This document shows positions 48,086 through 59,592 of a stretch of DNA of 64,000 bases, one piece after another. Every line of letters starts with the position of its first letter. Position 1 is the stretch's first letter. Both the position numbers and the translations under genes were made by a program. This stretch comes from Thelephora terrestris (lineage: Eukaryota > Basidiomycota > Agaricomycetes > Thelephorales > Thelephoraceae), in the NCBI GenBank assembly GCA_015956445.1, contig WIUZ02000004.1, positions 2,108,001 through 2,172,000 of the forward strand, read 5' to 3'. The notes under the pieces are model-generated. The model made no database searches. It was not told the DNA's origin and worked only from the letters and a program-made list of their open reading frames with translations.

Positions 48086-49300
48086 TTTGGGCTCCCGAGC
48101 CAAGGCGACTGGTGATCGAAGCGGTTGTGATCAAGAACGATGGGGATATCGGAGGAGGTTGCCCGGTCTTGAACAAGCTTCAACCCTTGTCCCATCCATC
48201 GCTCGCACGCCCTTACTAGCTGCCTGTCCAAGGGGAAGCACCAAAAACAGTAGGTGCAAAGAGGTTGAGCTTGAGGCAATCGAAGTGTCGATCGTTTCCC
48301 CCCGTTCGAGTGAAGGGGGATGGGCATCCACACCATGGACACACAACCCAGAATGGATACGAGATCAAACCGGCTTGGTATGCCATCTTCCCGATTTCAC
48401 CGTTGAAACTGATTTTTCTCTAAGGGGGGCCTCCGTGGGTCCGTCTTCTTGGCTATTAGTGGGTGGCACCCTACTACGACGAATACCTGTATTCCCAGTC
48501 CGACCTGGTCATACGGGTGGTGCCAAATCCTTGAGGATGGACCTGAGTACTTGGTTACCTGATTTCTCGTGGCCGGATAGTGGCCCGTCAGGATCTGATG
48601 CATGATGCATGAGGGGCCAGAACAGGATTGTGCTAACTCGGGCAGTGTCCAGCCGTGTCGGCATCGTGTCGGCAGTTTCTAGCAGATCAGCGGCTGAGAT
48701 CTGTTTCTCTGTTCGTCAGCGGGCGAACTCAGCTACAAAGTCCGATGTGGCGATGAACTATAATAGGGAATTTAGCAGATGGTACGGTGAGTACTCGCCA
48801 GTGTTTAGCGACCTATGCAACTCGGCCGCGCTTTGGGACAAAGCCATCTATCTACATCAAGCCTCCAAGTGGTGGAGAAAAGCAAAGCTCAAGAGGACTG
48901 GCGAGGAAGGCACGGCCACCAGGAACCGCAGGGGAGTCCGGCTTTCGCTTTTGAAGAAGTGAAGGCGCTTCAGAACGTTACCAGTACGTCATCGACATCG
49001 ATCATCGGCGGTCGGCTTCAAGAATTTTCGTCTAACGGAACTTGAAGCCCCCATACCGGAGTGTTTTTACACCTGCCATAGCGGGCTCCAAGGAAGCAGG
49101 GTTGCCTTTCGTGGGCATCTCAGAGCAGAGGAAGCACATGGCGCCGGAAATAACCGCCACCCGAGCTTCTTCGGCTCTAAACTTCTAGCGCTGGCGGTCA
49201 GGTAGGAAGGGAAGACTCGGGGACTCGTCTCTCAATAGTTCGTATAAGAGGAGGGAAGCTCGGCGCCCTCTAATAATCGTCCTTCTTTCCTCGGTCTCGA
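48086..49300. other. Spacer between the broken and intact carboxypeptidase copies
   Basis: 1.2 kb with several short open frames. One + strand piece at about 49080-49190 (EAGLPFVGISEQRKHMAPEI) looks mildly coding-like but has no partner exons. No gene is supported. The last 100-200 bp should hold the promoter of the intact gene. Confidence 0.4.
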
Positions 49301-51243
49301 ATGCTCCTCTCCTTGACACTTCTCGCCGCCGCTCTCCCCTCCCTCGTCTTGGGCGGGGAGTTTCCGGCCTTCAACGGCGTTGTCGGCGGGACACCGCCCA
49401 ACGCAGCATTCTCTGAGAGGAATACGGACATCGATGAATGCTCCATAGTTGGAATGAGATATGTCGAGAGTGGCGTTTGTGGTAACACCTCTCCCTAGAC
49501 TCATCCTTATCCTATGTGCTCACCCCAGATCAGAGACCACCCCTGGCGTGTACAGTGCTTCAGGTTATGCGGACATCACTCCCACGCAACACATGTGGTT
49601 CTGGTTCTTTGCCGCTCGCAACAATCCCGATGATGCGCCGCTGACGATTTGGTTGAACGGCGGAGTGAGTCGTTCCGCTTATCAGAACCACGTTATAGAG
49701 ATCTTAATGTATCGAAGCCCGGAAGTTCTTCTATGCTCGGTCTGTTCCAGGAGCATGGCCCTTGTCTGATCAACAACGACAGCAGTTCAATCCGGTTAAA
49801 CCCTCGGTCGTGGAATGAAAATTCCAATATGTAGGCGCTGTATCCCACGCGGCACTCCTTTTCTCCTTGCCGATGCATAGTCTTCCACAGGTTATACGTC
49901 GATCAACCCATCGGCGTTGGCTTCTCGTACGGCGACGCCACCGTCATGTCGTCTTTGGAGGCAGCGGAGGGAGTGTGGAAGGTGAGTTGCCTAAAACCTT
50001 AACTGCTTATAGATGCGCTGATCCACTTTATCACCGCCCAGTTTCTCCAAACGTTCTTCTCTGATCCCAACTTCTCCAAATACCAGACAAGAGAGTTCGC
50101 TCTCTGGACCGAGTCGTATGGCGGTCACTACGGTCCCACCATGGCCTCGTAAGCATGCCTCTCGCTCGATATTTCGATCATTCTAATTCTTGCATCATCC
50201 AAGATACTTCCTCGACCAGAACGCCGCGATTGCCGCAGGAACGCTCTCCGGTATCCCAATCAACCTGCAGGTTCTTGGTATCGGGAACGGTCTCACTGTA
50301 CGCTCCTTCACGCGCCGTGATCAAGTCGGCGATGATCAGATCCCTCACCATGTCTTGATCTAGGACCCCATCACTCAATACCCTGGATATTTGACCTATG
50401 CGAAGACGAACCCTTACTATCCGCTGGTGAACGACTCGGTGATCGAGACTGCCAACACCTCGTACTATTCCCCAGGGAGGTGCAAAGACCAGGTTTGGCC
50501 GGTCCGTTTCTCTCTCTTTGGCTTCATTGACTCGGACCCAGATCCTCAAATGCGCCAACACCGGAAAAAACTCCGATTGTAGACAAGCTCAGGGTTACTG
50601 CAACGACAACGTCCTCTCTCCCCTCGTTGGTTCATGGGATGTCTATTACGTCCTCGACCCTGATACATCCACTTACCCTCCCGACTTCACCGACTGGTTG
50701 AATGGTCAAATCGCTAAAATTGGCGCCAATGTGTATTGGACTTCTGCAAGTACCACCGTCTACAATAACTTCTACAGCACCGGTACGTGTAACCACATGA
50801 TTCACCCCATCGTATACACTGACAGGTCTCGCGCTGACAGGAGATTGGATGAGGACCAGCCTTCCCTATTTGGAAAAGGTCATCAACGCCGGTATCCGCA
50901 CCGTCATCTACGACGGTGATGCGGATTACATCTGCAACTACCAGGGCGTCGAAAATATGGTCAACGCTCTGCAAACCAAATACAGTGCACAGTATGCTTC
51001 CACCCCCTGGACCTCGTGGACAGTTGATGGAGTCACGGCCGGACAATTCAAGAATGCCGGACAATTTTCCTACGTTCGAATCTACCGGTGCGTATCCTTG
51101 CGAGACCCGATGATCGAGACTCACCTCTCCTCAGGGCTGGTCACTTGGTTCCCGCATACACTATTGGGAACTTACCGTATGGAGAGCACGCCTTGACCAT
51201 GTTCAACCAGGCGATGGCTGGACTGCCAATTTCCTCGACGTGA
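49301..51243 (+). CDS. Secreted serine carboxypeptidase (peptidase S10)
   Basis: Removes C-terminal residues from peptides, in the vacuole or outside the cell. A signal peptide [18 protein letters not shown] starts the protein. The S10 order follows: [35 protein letters not shown] then LNGG/PGSSS (oxyanion region), [14 protein letters not shown], the nucleophile region [20 protein letters not shown], the Asp in [12 protein letters not shown], and the His in RAGHLVPAY. All three catalytic residues are visible. About nine or ten exons are inferred. The end is TGA at 51241-51243 after LPISST. TESYGG replaces the commoner GESYGG, as in the broken copy upstream. It converges on HIR1 with 191 bp between stops. 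There is no C-terminal HDEL or GPI signal, so export is most likely. Confidence 0.9.
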
Positions 51244-51434
51244 CTAACTCCGGGCGATGATACCTAACCATATACCTAACCGTTTATTGCTAACATGACA
51301 CGAGAAGCATCTGCGTTGAATAATGAAACAACGATGGGTGAATGAAACAGCCAGACAAACCCACTTGAAAGGGAGAATTATACTTGACACAATAGAAATC
51401 GGTGATAAATAAGGCTGATCACAGCCGGTACACG

Positions 51435-54400
51435 CTACTCGTCGATCGCCGCCTTCTTCAACATATCTTGCCAATCGAGCGCCATCTTCGTCAACGTTTT
51501 GCTCTTTGCTGTGAAAAAGATGGCTTTAGTGATGGGCGTGGTGATCCCGTTTTTCTGCGCACCAAAAATATTCAACACTTCGCGAAGAAGTTCACGTTTG
51601 TGGAATCCCAGTAATGTAGGTGTCCAAGAATCGTCCCTTCCGGGTCGCCTAGCAAAGGAAATCAAGTCCTGCCTCATGAGCAGCAACCCCCCTGAGAACG
51701 CACCAGTATAATGGTCCAAACAACTCCTTGATCAATTCCTCTGCCTTGCCACGAAAACCATCTTCCGCGATCCGTTTCGTGTAAACGAGCAAAGCTTGTT
51801 TGTATTCCACCGAACTTTCGAGAGCCTTCGTCGCATGCAATCTCGTCTCCAGGTGCCCAAGGGTGAGCGCAGCTTCCCACCACTTCGGCCGCTCTCGGTT
51901 CGCCCCGTCATCCGGTCCCGTCTGTTCGCTTATCGTGTTCTCGATGTTCGCGACGACGCCTCGGTTCGCGTTCACGGCTCCCGTGCGAGACCGCGCCTGC
52001 CACGCCGACGAGCCTCCGGCCCACCACTTTTCGCTCAGTTTGACCCAACTCAGGAGCTCGTGGTCGTACGAGTATGCGCATCCGCTCGAGACGTGGATGA
52101 CGGGGGCCCCGCTTTGGCTCACGTTGACAGAGATCACTTCCGCATTCGGCCCGAGGATCGGGCTAATGGATGTTGCCGCACAATGGGCACGTCCTTTCTT
52201 GACGTTCCTAGGGGGGGAACATCGGGTTACTAACAGACAGATGTCCCCTCAACCGTCTCTCGTCTCTCACCAGACGTGCAGCGTTCCAGAAGACGTAAGC
52301 GCCATAAGGAAGTCGCAAGAACCGCAGAGATAAGCGCAGATGCTTCCGAGGGCCATCGTTGGCATCACCCTAAAGGAAGATGAGAAGAGGGACAGAAGGA
52401 TCACGGAGCCCATACCTCCTGCCAGTCGGGGTGTATACATTTATGCAACCATCCTGCATCGCGGCAGCGCAAAACTTCTTCGTAACGGTTATCGCGATCG
52501 CGGGGGAAGGCAAGAAATCCAGCCATTGCGTCTGTTGCATAGCGCCGGTTCGGAACGTTAATTCGTGCAGCCCTTTGGTCGCTTGTCAGTGCGGAGGGTG
52601 AGTTGGGGTGCTAGCCTTCCTCACCTTCGTCGACCTTGTTCAAACATTCCAGCACATCTTGAGCTCCGTCCACCTTTGCGGCGAGGAAATTCAAAAGCGG
52701 GGGCGACGGGAGCAAAACTGAGTTCGACGACTGTGCGAAGGTCTGATTGACGTTGGAGCCAGAGACGATCTCCCTCACTATCGGCCTCTCTCTTCTTCCC
52801 TGATCTCCACCAAGTGTCCTCGCTTTCACAGGGCGTCCGTCGTCGATAAGATCCGAAATTTTACGTTTACCCCTTGTGTTAACGGTCTCTTCGTCGTTCA
52901 GGGAGCTGATCTGCACGCTCATGTCCGAGTGTGCATCGAACATATCGACATCTTCGTTGCCTAGGAAGTGGTCGGAAGGATGGCGTGTGTTCCTGTTCCA
53001 CGAAGAGATGGTGGGCGAATGGGAAGACGACCCGGAGACGAGCCGGTCTAACGGTATCTGGCTTTCGATGGGGTCATCAAATGAATATGAGGTTATCCCG
53101 GCCGAGATGGAAGGAGGGTTGAGTCGTGATGTCGTGCTCGGTGGAGGTTGGGGTTTTGATAACTGGAGGGGGGCTGACTTCGTTCCAACCAAGGGGACCC
53201 GCTTCTTTTTATTCCGTTTGGCGATGAGGGTGTTTACTCCGTTTGTAGGTTGGCTAACGGAATTCATGCTCGTTGGGGTCTCGACGTCAACCTTCATCTC
53301 AGTGATGGCCGCTGGAGGTTGCTGGTGAGAAAATCCCGATCGGACCGGTGGCGGGTCGTAACCAAACTTCTTGAGGTATTCTTGCTGTGCAGACAACGGG
53401 CAGATCCCTTCCAACTCTTCAACATCAAAATGGAACACTCCCATAGTGCCGTCTGAAGAGACCGCGTATAGGGCGAAACCGTCTTGAGACCTGCGTGAAT
53501 GTTAAACACGTCTGAAACGGCAAAGCGAATTGTTTACCAGGATAAGTCCAGGATTTGTCGCTCAAAAACCTCTTTTGCGACGATCATAGGTCGAGCGGAT
53601 TTGGTTTGCCAAACAGAAACGGACCTATCATCGCCACCGAGGGCCACAACGGAGCAGATATTTGACGTGACAACAGGTTGCGAGGTGTTCCGTACGAATA
53701 TGTGAGGATTGTAGCACTGTGAAAGTTAGTGACGGTGGCTAAAGAATAGAAATAGATCCACATACGGAGACTTCAACCGTATTCTCATGACCGACGAGAC
53801 TGATTTCTGAAGTCCAGGAATTTCTTGCAATAACGGCAGCAATGAACACGAATCCCTGGTTGTTGGTGGCGTTTGAAGCAGTTATGTGCGCACCATCGGG
53901 TGACCAACTACACATGGTCAGGTGCTGATTCTCTTCCTAGGGCATGACATACCTAAGACGCCGGAAAAATGTTCCAGGTGAAGCTTCGAAAGGCTTCTCC
54001 ACTTCTGCCTCTAAACCCCAATCTGAGGTCCTCCATATCTTGACAGACCTATCGTCAGAGGCCGTAGCAATGAACTCTCCGACAGGATCCCAGCACACGC
54101 CCTTCACAAATCCTCGGTGCAAATCCAGCACCCGGAGGCGATCTACCAATTCCCGTGGCTGAGAATTAGTGAGATTGTGGGGGAGCGGTCACATACCGAG
54201 GGTGAATCCACACCAAATGAGGACCCTTGAATCAAGACCCACGGAAGCAAGGTACCTATCTCCGGGAGCCCAAGCAAGGTCTGTGACATCTGAGTGTATT
54301 GTAAGGGGTGTAACAGGACCGCAAATTGATGTGAGTCCATACCACTGTCGTGACCGGAAAGTCGCTTCAGGGGCTTCCAGCCCTCGACATTAACCTCGTC

Positions 54401-54862
54401 CGAACCCCAAAGTTTCCCTTTGGCGCCTCTGTTAACGTAACAATTTGGGAATCACACTCGATGTCAGTAAGACTGAAGCACTCACGGGTCAAGATCCCAA
54501 ATCATGACAATGGTATCGTCGCTGCCGCTGGCGAGCCACCGACCAGAAAATGCCCATCTTACAACGAGAACTGGGCCAGTGTGCATTGAGAGGGTAGATA
54601 GCGACTTTGGCGGACGACCGGAGAGCTCTGCCGACTCGTTTAGGATCGGTTTTGTGCTCCATATCCGAACCTTTGCATCAAGGCCTCCTGTAGCAATTCG
54701 CGAACCATCAGGGTGTACGTGTACAGAAAAAATGGCGAGTGGCTTCGGATTCTGCTCGGATTTGGTCCCCTGTTCTGCATTCGGGACGTGAGCTTGTACT
54801 TGACGTGTAAAATGAAGGAGCCTACCCCTGTGAGTGACCCAGGCTGGTTTTGTGAATCGCAT
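51435..54862 (-). CDS. HIR1: Histone chaperone subunit HIR1 (HIRA)
   Basis: WD40 scaffold of the HIR complex, which deposits histones H3-H4 outside replication and represses histone genes. The N-terminal propeller begins MRFTKPAWVTHR, then SVHVHPDGSRIATGGLDAKV, LASGSDDTIVMIWDLD, SGHDSDVTDLAWAPGDRYLA, HRGFVKGVCWDPVGEFIATA, DDRSVKIWRTSDW and GALGG-like VALGGDDRSVSVWQTK. A disordered middle (52611-53420) carries basic KRNKKKR and a Ser-rich, acidic stretch. The C-terminal Hira domain follows: LHELTFRTG, DGCINVYTPTGRR, SSGTLHVW, NVKKGRAHCAATSISP, and VKLSEKWWAG. Many exons (about nine or ten) are inferred. The start is the ATG at 54860-54862; the first intron joins THR to EQGTKSEQNPKPLAIFSV. Confidence 0.93.
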
Positions 54863-55509
54863 CGCGAGAGTGCCCACCTGGGACTGAAAGGCGGGATGAG
54901 GTCAATCGAGAGGCGTGGTGACGGAAGGCGAGTTTCGAGTGATCGGCCACATGTGCCGGCGTCAAAAGTCTCTTCAAGCCGTCGTAATGCGTCCGCCCAG
55001 GTTGCAGCCCATTCTCGACCCATTACGCGATCTTTCAAGTGTCTAACTCCCACGTGTCTTGAATCAAACTGCTGCTACTTCACTGCCCCGTCTGAAGAAA
55101 TCGTCAGTCATGGAAACATCCCTGGGTCGCCTTGCTCAAGAAGTGAAAGACCCCTGTGTCCTAAACGATTCCTTAACCCTGCGGCAGAGGACACGGAAGG
55201 CACGAAAGGATAAAAAGAGCCCAACCTTGGGCAGCCGTTGGAAACGGGCCTGTTTTTCTTCGACTTTCGTATTTGGAGAAAATTTATGGAACTATTGACC
55301 GTTTGTCAAGTTCTCCGCAAGTTTCTCTCGCAGGATTGCGAGTTATGGCTAATGGAATATTTTCCACCACCACGAATTCCTGTGGGCTGAACTCCGGGCA
55401 GAGACGTGGAACAAACGCAGGACACGGTAGGATTGGCATGCGGCCCCTCTAACCGTGAAGTTACGGCTCAAGCGCATGAACTTTTTGAATTTGAGGCTGG
55501 ATTCCAGCC
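54863..55509. other. Upstream region of HIR1
   Basis: About 650 bp with no supported gene between the HIR1 start and the inverted-repeat element. It should hold the HIR1 promoter. Nothing specific is recognised. Confidence 0.4.
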
Positions 55510-56046
55510 TAAAAGGGACGAGACCTTCATAGGAACAAACCTTTTGACACCCCATTTCTCAATATCTCAAGCTGCGTTACGAGAGGGCCTGCGGGGCCGG
55601 GGTTCACCTCGGAATGGGCTTATTACATTCCCTCGCTCTGTCCCCAAACCAGTTCCCCGCGACTATTCTGCAGGGACACCTGGTCTGGAAGGGGGGATCT
55701 TTGCTCCCTAGCGACGGGGCTGGGCAAGTTATCTAGTGTTTGGGCAAGTACTCCAGTGGCGATTGTGCAGGGGCTTGTTGTGTACGAGTTCACAGTTATG
55801 CAGGTAATTCGGCTTGCATCGATGCCAACCCTTGACGAAAGCTATAATTCTAAGGGGAACCTCCAGTAATTGATTAAAAACCCATAAAAACAACTGCAAG
55901 GCATGGAGCGCAGGCCACGAACGAACTCGGCGTTGGTGAAGACTCGTATACGTGCTATCTACCGCCAGGGTATACGAAAGAAAAAACTCAAGCAATCAGA
56001 AATGGGGCATCAAAAGTTTTGTCCCTACCAAGGTCTCGTCCCTTTA
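55510..56046. mobile_element. Candidate MITE-like inverted-repeat element
   Basis: Two imperfect inverted arms of about 60 bp bound 537 bp with no coding capacity. The left arm begins AAAAGGGACGAGACCTT (55511) and continues to about 55575. The right arm on the other strand begins TAAAGGGACGAGACCTT (56046 downward) and shares AAACTTTTGATGCCCCATTT-like sequence with the left (AAACCTTTTGACACCCCATT). Arms are about 80% alike by eye. A TA lies at each edge. This is the shape of a non-autonomous DNA transposon, but no transposase or third full copy is in view. Confidence 0.5.
55801..55997 (+). repeat. Direct repeat, copy A
   Basis: About 197 bp matching copy B at 59361-59560 in the same orientation. 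Conserved blocks are GCATCGATGCCAACCCTT at the start, then CCACGAACGAACTC, GGTGAAGACTCG and TATCTACCGCCAGGGTATAC. The second half is the best conserved. It lies inside the inverted-repeat element and runs into its right arm. Confidence 0.8.
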
Positions 56047-56052
56047 TCACCC

Positions 56053-56782
56053 GCCCACGCTCTCTTTCCGCCTCCGTCTATTGTTCGCCGATTAGAACAA
56101 GGCTTGGGATAGTCGTCAAACATGTGGTCGGGCTCGACCCTCGAAGGGTTCGAATGCAACCCTTGGACTCGCAAATAAGTTGGCGCCAAATGCGAAGCAG
56201 ACTTTGTTAGTACCCACGAGGCGCGTATGCATGCCAAGACCACCGCGAAATGCACCAGAAGGAAGGCCAAGTGCGTTCGCTGCGGCGACCCCATGCACGC
56301 GTGTCCATGTTCTCGACAAACACCACTTCGGGTCTAGGAACTGCCAGGGGGGAGACCGAAAGAGGTACACCGTCAACAACCCGAGGAATTGTGCAGGAAC
56401 CTTGCAAGTCAAAGATACACCCGAGCCTTCTACGGTCACTCTTTCGCTCGTTCTCACACGCTCTCCGGGAACCGGTCTACCTCTGAATAAACTGGTGGTG
56501 CGAAGCTACATACCAAGTCCGCATTTCATAGCTTTGCACCACCGGTCTGTTAAAAGCTTGTCCTGCCTTGGATCAACCCTTTGGGTCTTGTTTGTGTCTT
56601 CTTCTTTTGTATACGATTTTCCCGTTGCCCTTGACTCTGTTGTTCTGATGACGAAAGATGTACCTGTACCAGTCTTTTGACAATCCCATGTGTTGTATCC
56701 AACCATGGGAGTGATCGGAGCATCTTGACGTGAGGGAAATCATTGCACGGGCGCATTGCGACGGAAGGAACAAGCAGTGTAT
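56053..56782. other. Spacer downstream of the kinase gene
   Basis: 730 bp between the inverted-repeat element and the 3' end of the FunK1 gene. A short + strand open frame at 56227-56338 is Cys-rich but too small to support. No gene is called. Confidence 0.4.
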
Positions 56783-59195
56783 CTACTCAGGCCTGCCCCA
56801 GCTCTCCCAGCTAATCTCACCGCCCCAGTGCTGGTCAAGCACCTCCAAAACGTTCACGACACCTCGCAGAGCAAACCGATGGAAATGTGGCAGATAGTAT
56901 TTGGCATCCGCGTCCCTCGGCCTTTTGACGAAAACCTCCTTACGCCATTGCTCATGCAGGAGTTGCACCTTCTCCCACCAATCTTCAATGAAAGCCTGGA
57001 AGCGCTGCGTGACTTGATTGCGCCGTTCCTCGATCTCGAGATAAAGAAATCGTCGGATGGCAACATCCTTTTCGTTTCTCATGAGAGAATCCCTTACCCA
57101 ACATTCTACCTCCCACTCTTCTCCACTCGTCTCGTTGAATACCACGCTCCAGAGAGCAACCCAAAAGAAAGACTCCAAGTCGTCCACAGGTGAATGCAGG
57201 TAATCTCTCGGGATAACGAGGAGCGTCCGGGACATGAACTCGGGTGTACCCTGTAAACTTTATCAAGCTCTACCTTTCAGGCGATCAGAAACTTGCTCAC
57301 TAATTTGAACCCTCGACGGTCCACATCCCAGTACTTTTCCCAGGAAATGGAGAGGTCGCCGTCGGTGATCACCGCAAAAGACTTGGTTGAAACCCCCAGT
57401 TTGGCCACGAGCTCTTCAACTTTGCCGCACTGCTCCTTGATCTCCTCCGCCGCCGTACTGTCCGGCAACGATGATACATGATCCAAGAACACATCCGGAA
57501 TCTTGAACCCTTCCTTGTTCTCCCCAGGTGCCAATAGAACGTTTCCCAAGCTAGGATCCCTGTGTAAGTATCCACACATGTACAAGGATAACCACCCTGT
57601 AAAAACAGTCTAACCAGTCGAGGAGATGTGAACCATGGCGTGTACGCACCTAATAGGCAGTCGCGCAAGCCGCGAGACAGTTGACGAGGGTTCTCCGCCG
57701 TTGTTAGCGGTTTCCCGCAACGGGTGAAGATGTATTGCTGATACGTCCTGATATTTCGTGTCTTGGGAGGTACGGACGTGAAGAGCGGCCAGTGGTGATC
57801 TATGATTTCGTGCTCCTTCGGGAAGAACAAGATGTTTGAGATCGCTTCACCGTGTTCACCCGTAACCTCATACGAGGACACGTCGGGCATCACCCCGTAC
57901 TGACCACCGCAGTCCTTGAACATGTCTGCCTCGTTCTTCCGACGGTCAATACTTGGCCAGCTGGCCTTGAGGACAACGGTTCCTGTCAAATCCGACAAGA
58001 CTGGGCTGCCATCCGAACTCTGAAAATTAAAGGGCTTAAAGCACTTGAGGTGCGCGTCGGGACCAGTTTGAACCTGTTCACCTACCCGGTAGTCAGCTAA
58101 CTCCTAAATTACGAAGATCGAGGAATTCCCACCTTTCGTCTGCTCGAGCACTTTGGAGAGGGAAGGGACATTTTCCGAACTTCCGGTCTTAGGTCCAGAT
58201 CTGACCGTCGCAGGCCCTGGCAACTGCTCCTCCGAAACTGACTTTCCTTTCTCCCGGGGGGTGGTCGTGGGCTTGGGTGTGTCCGTTGGGAGAAGAAGGA
58301 GGAAGACCTGTGTCATCCTGCCGCGGACGCAGAGAGACTGAAAAAGGATCTCCTTCACCGTTGCACGCACGTACTGCTCACCCTCCTTGTCCACGGGGAG
58401 TAAATGGGTGGTGTCATTGCCACAGGTGATAAACCCTGCCTCCGCCGCTGTGCGCCATGATGCCAACGTGAGAAGAAGACGGGCCACCTCTTTCAAACCG
58501 TCCTCTTGGGTGAGATCGTACGGATGGGAAGCAGCGAGACCACCGCGATGGAAGACCAGAAACCTGAGCTGGTTGTTGTCGCAATTGAAACCCAAGATAA
58601 GAGCGAACACCCGCATTGGGTTTGCACCAAACAAACCACGTGCGTAGGTAGCCGCATGGGCAACCATCTTCCTCCAGCAGTTCCCCACCCCGACGGGCAG
58701 CATGGTCTGATGGGCGAGTTGGTCAGTTGGTGGCTTCCAAAAAAGAGCACCATCGAGTTTCGATATCCCGTTTCCTCCCATGATGTCCGGCTTGAGTGCA
58801 GCTGCACCTTCTGTTCCATCCGCCATGGGTGTTCCAACAACAAATTCGAGGTCGTTATACCACCGTTCCGGACGTTCTGAGAATTCGTTCTGTTTGTCAA
58901 GGACATCGTGACACGCCGTGACGGATTCGGTGAGGAATTTGGCCAAGCTTTCATTGCATGCCTGTTCGGCGGTGCCAGTAGTTAAGGAGAAGGATGGTAG
59001 TTGTGCAACGAGATTGTCGAGAGCGTCGCCAAAAGCTTCCCCATCCACCGTGCAGTCGTAATCGTCTATGCCGAAGAATCCTTCTGAAAGAACGGCATTT
59101 ATTTTTGGTTTTTTGGGAGAGAGTGTGCGGGCAAGTTCGGAGGAGGAGAAAAGGAACGTTTGGTCAGCGATCTCTTTTTTCACGTTAGGCGCCAT
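56783..59195 (-). CDS. FunK1-type fungal protein kinase
   Basis: Member of the kinase-like family expanded in mushroom-forming fungi. The N-terminal half (about residues 1-350) is the typical pre-kinase region (ERWYNDLEFVVGTPMADG, RVFALILGFNCDNNQLRFLV). The kinase part shows a lysine in TVVLKASWPS, the catalytic loop YLHRDPSLGNVLL (HRD intact), and FAVITDGDLSISWEKY where family members usually have DFDLA. The C-lobe reads HSPVDDLESFFWVALWSVVF, the FunK1 signature. About four exons are inferred; the first intron joins EQTK to GEQVQTGPDAHLK. The start is the ATG at 59193-59195 (MAPNVKKEIADQ). The DFD-to-DGD change may affect metal binding or may be natural variation. Confidence 0.87.
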
Positions 59196-59360
59196 TTGTT
59201 TGGACCCTGGGGGAATGTTCGTCACTTCGTGGGGTTGACCGATCAATCGATCACATGATTTTCTGTGACATCTGCGAAAGTTTGATTCCGCACCGCAGTC
59301 CGCACAAGATGGGCCCCATCAATAGAGTTCAAAGCAAAGTCCGGCCTTGCTTTGCGGAGC

Positions 59361-59560
59361 TATACAAGGAATTTGATTCGCATCGATACCAGCCTTCGAA
59401 AACTATATCATCATTCCTAGAGGACCCTCCACAAAACAAAGAAAAAAGCACCAGTATTCAATTGCAAGGCGTAGATCGTCTGCCACGAACGAACTCAGGG
59501 TCGGTGAAGACTCGCATACTATCTACCGCCAGGGTATACAAAAAGAAAAACACAAGCAAC
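59361..59560 (+). repeat. Direct repeat, copy B
   Basis: Second copy of the repeat at 55801-55997, about 70-80% alike by eye with small indels. It begins about 33 bp past the OPT stop codon, so it probably forms the OPT 3' UTR (on the minus strand). The inverted-repeat arm that follows copy A is absent here. Confidence 0.8.
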
Positions 59561-59592
59561 CCCACAACGAAAGCGCAGACAAGCAGTCAAAT

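Noticed and set aside
56120-56180. Sequence with GGGTTCGAATGC, like a tRNA T-loop
   Set aside because: No matching five-base stem after the loop and no acceptor or anticodon arm could be drawn.
56227-56338. Short Cys-rich open frame reading KCTRRKAKCVRCGDPMHACPC, like a zinc-cluster fragment
   Set aside because: Only 37 codons, spacing does not fit Zn2Cys6, and no adjoining exons; probably chance.
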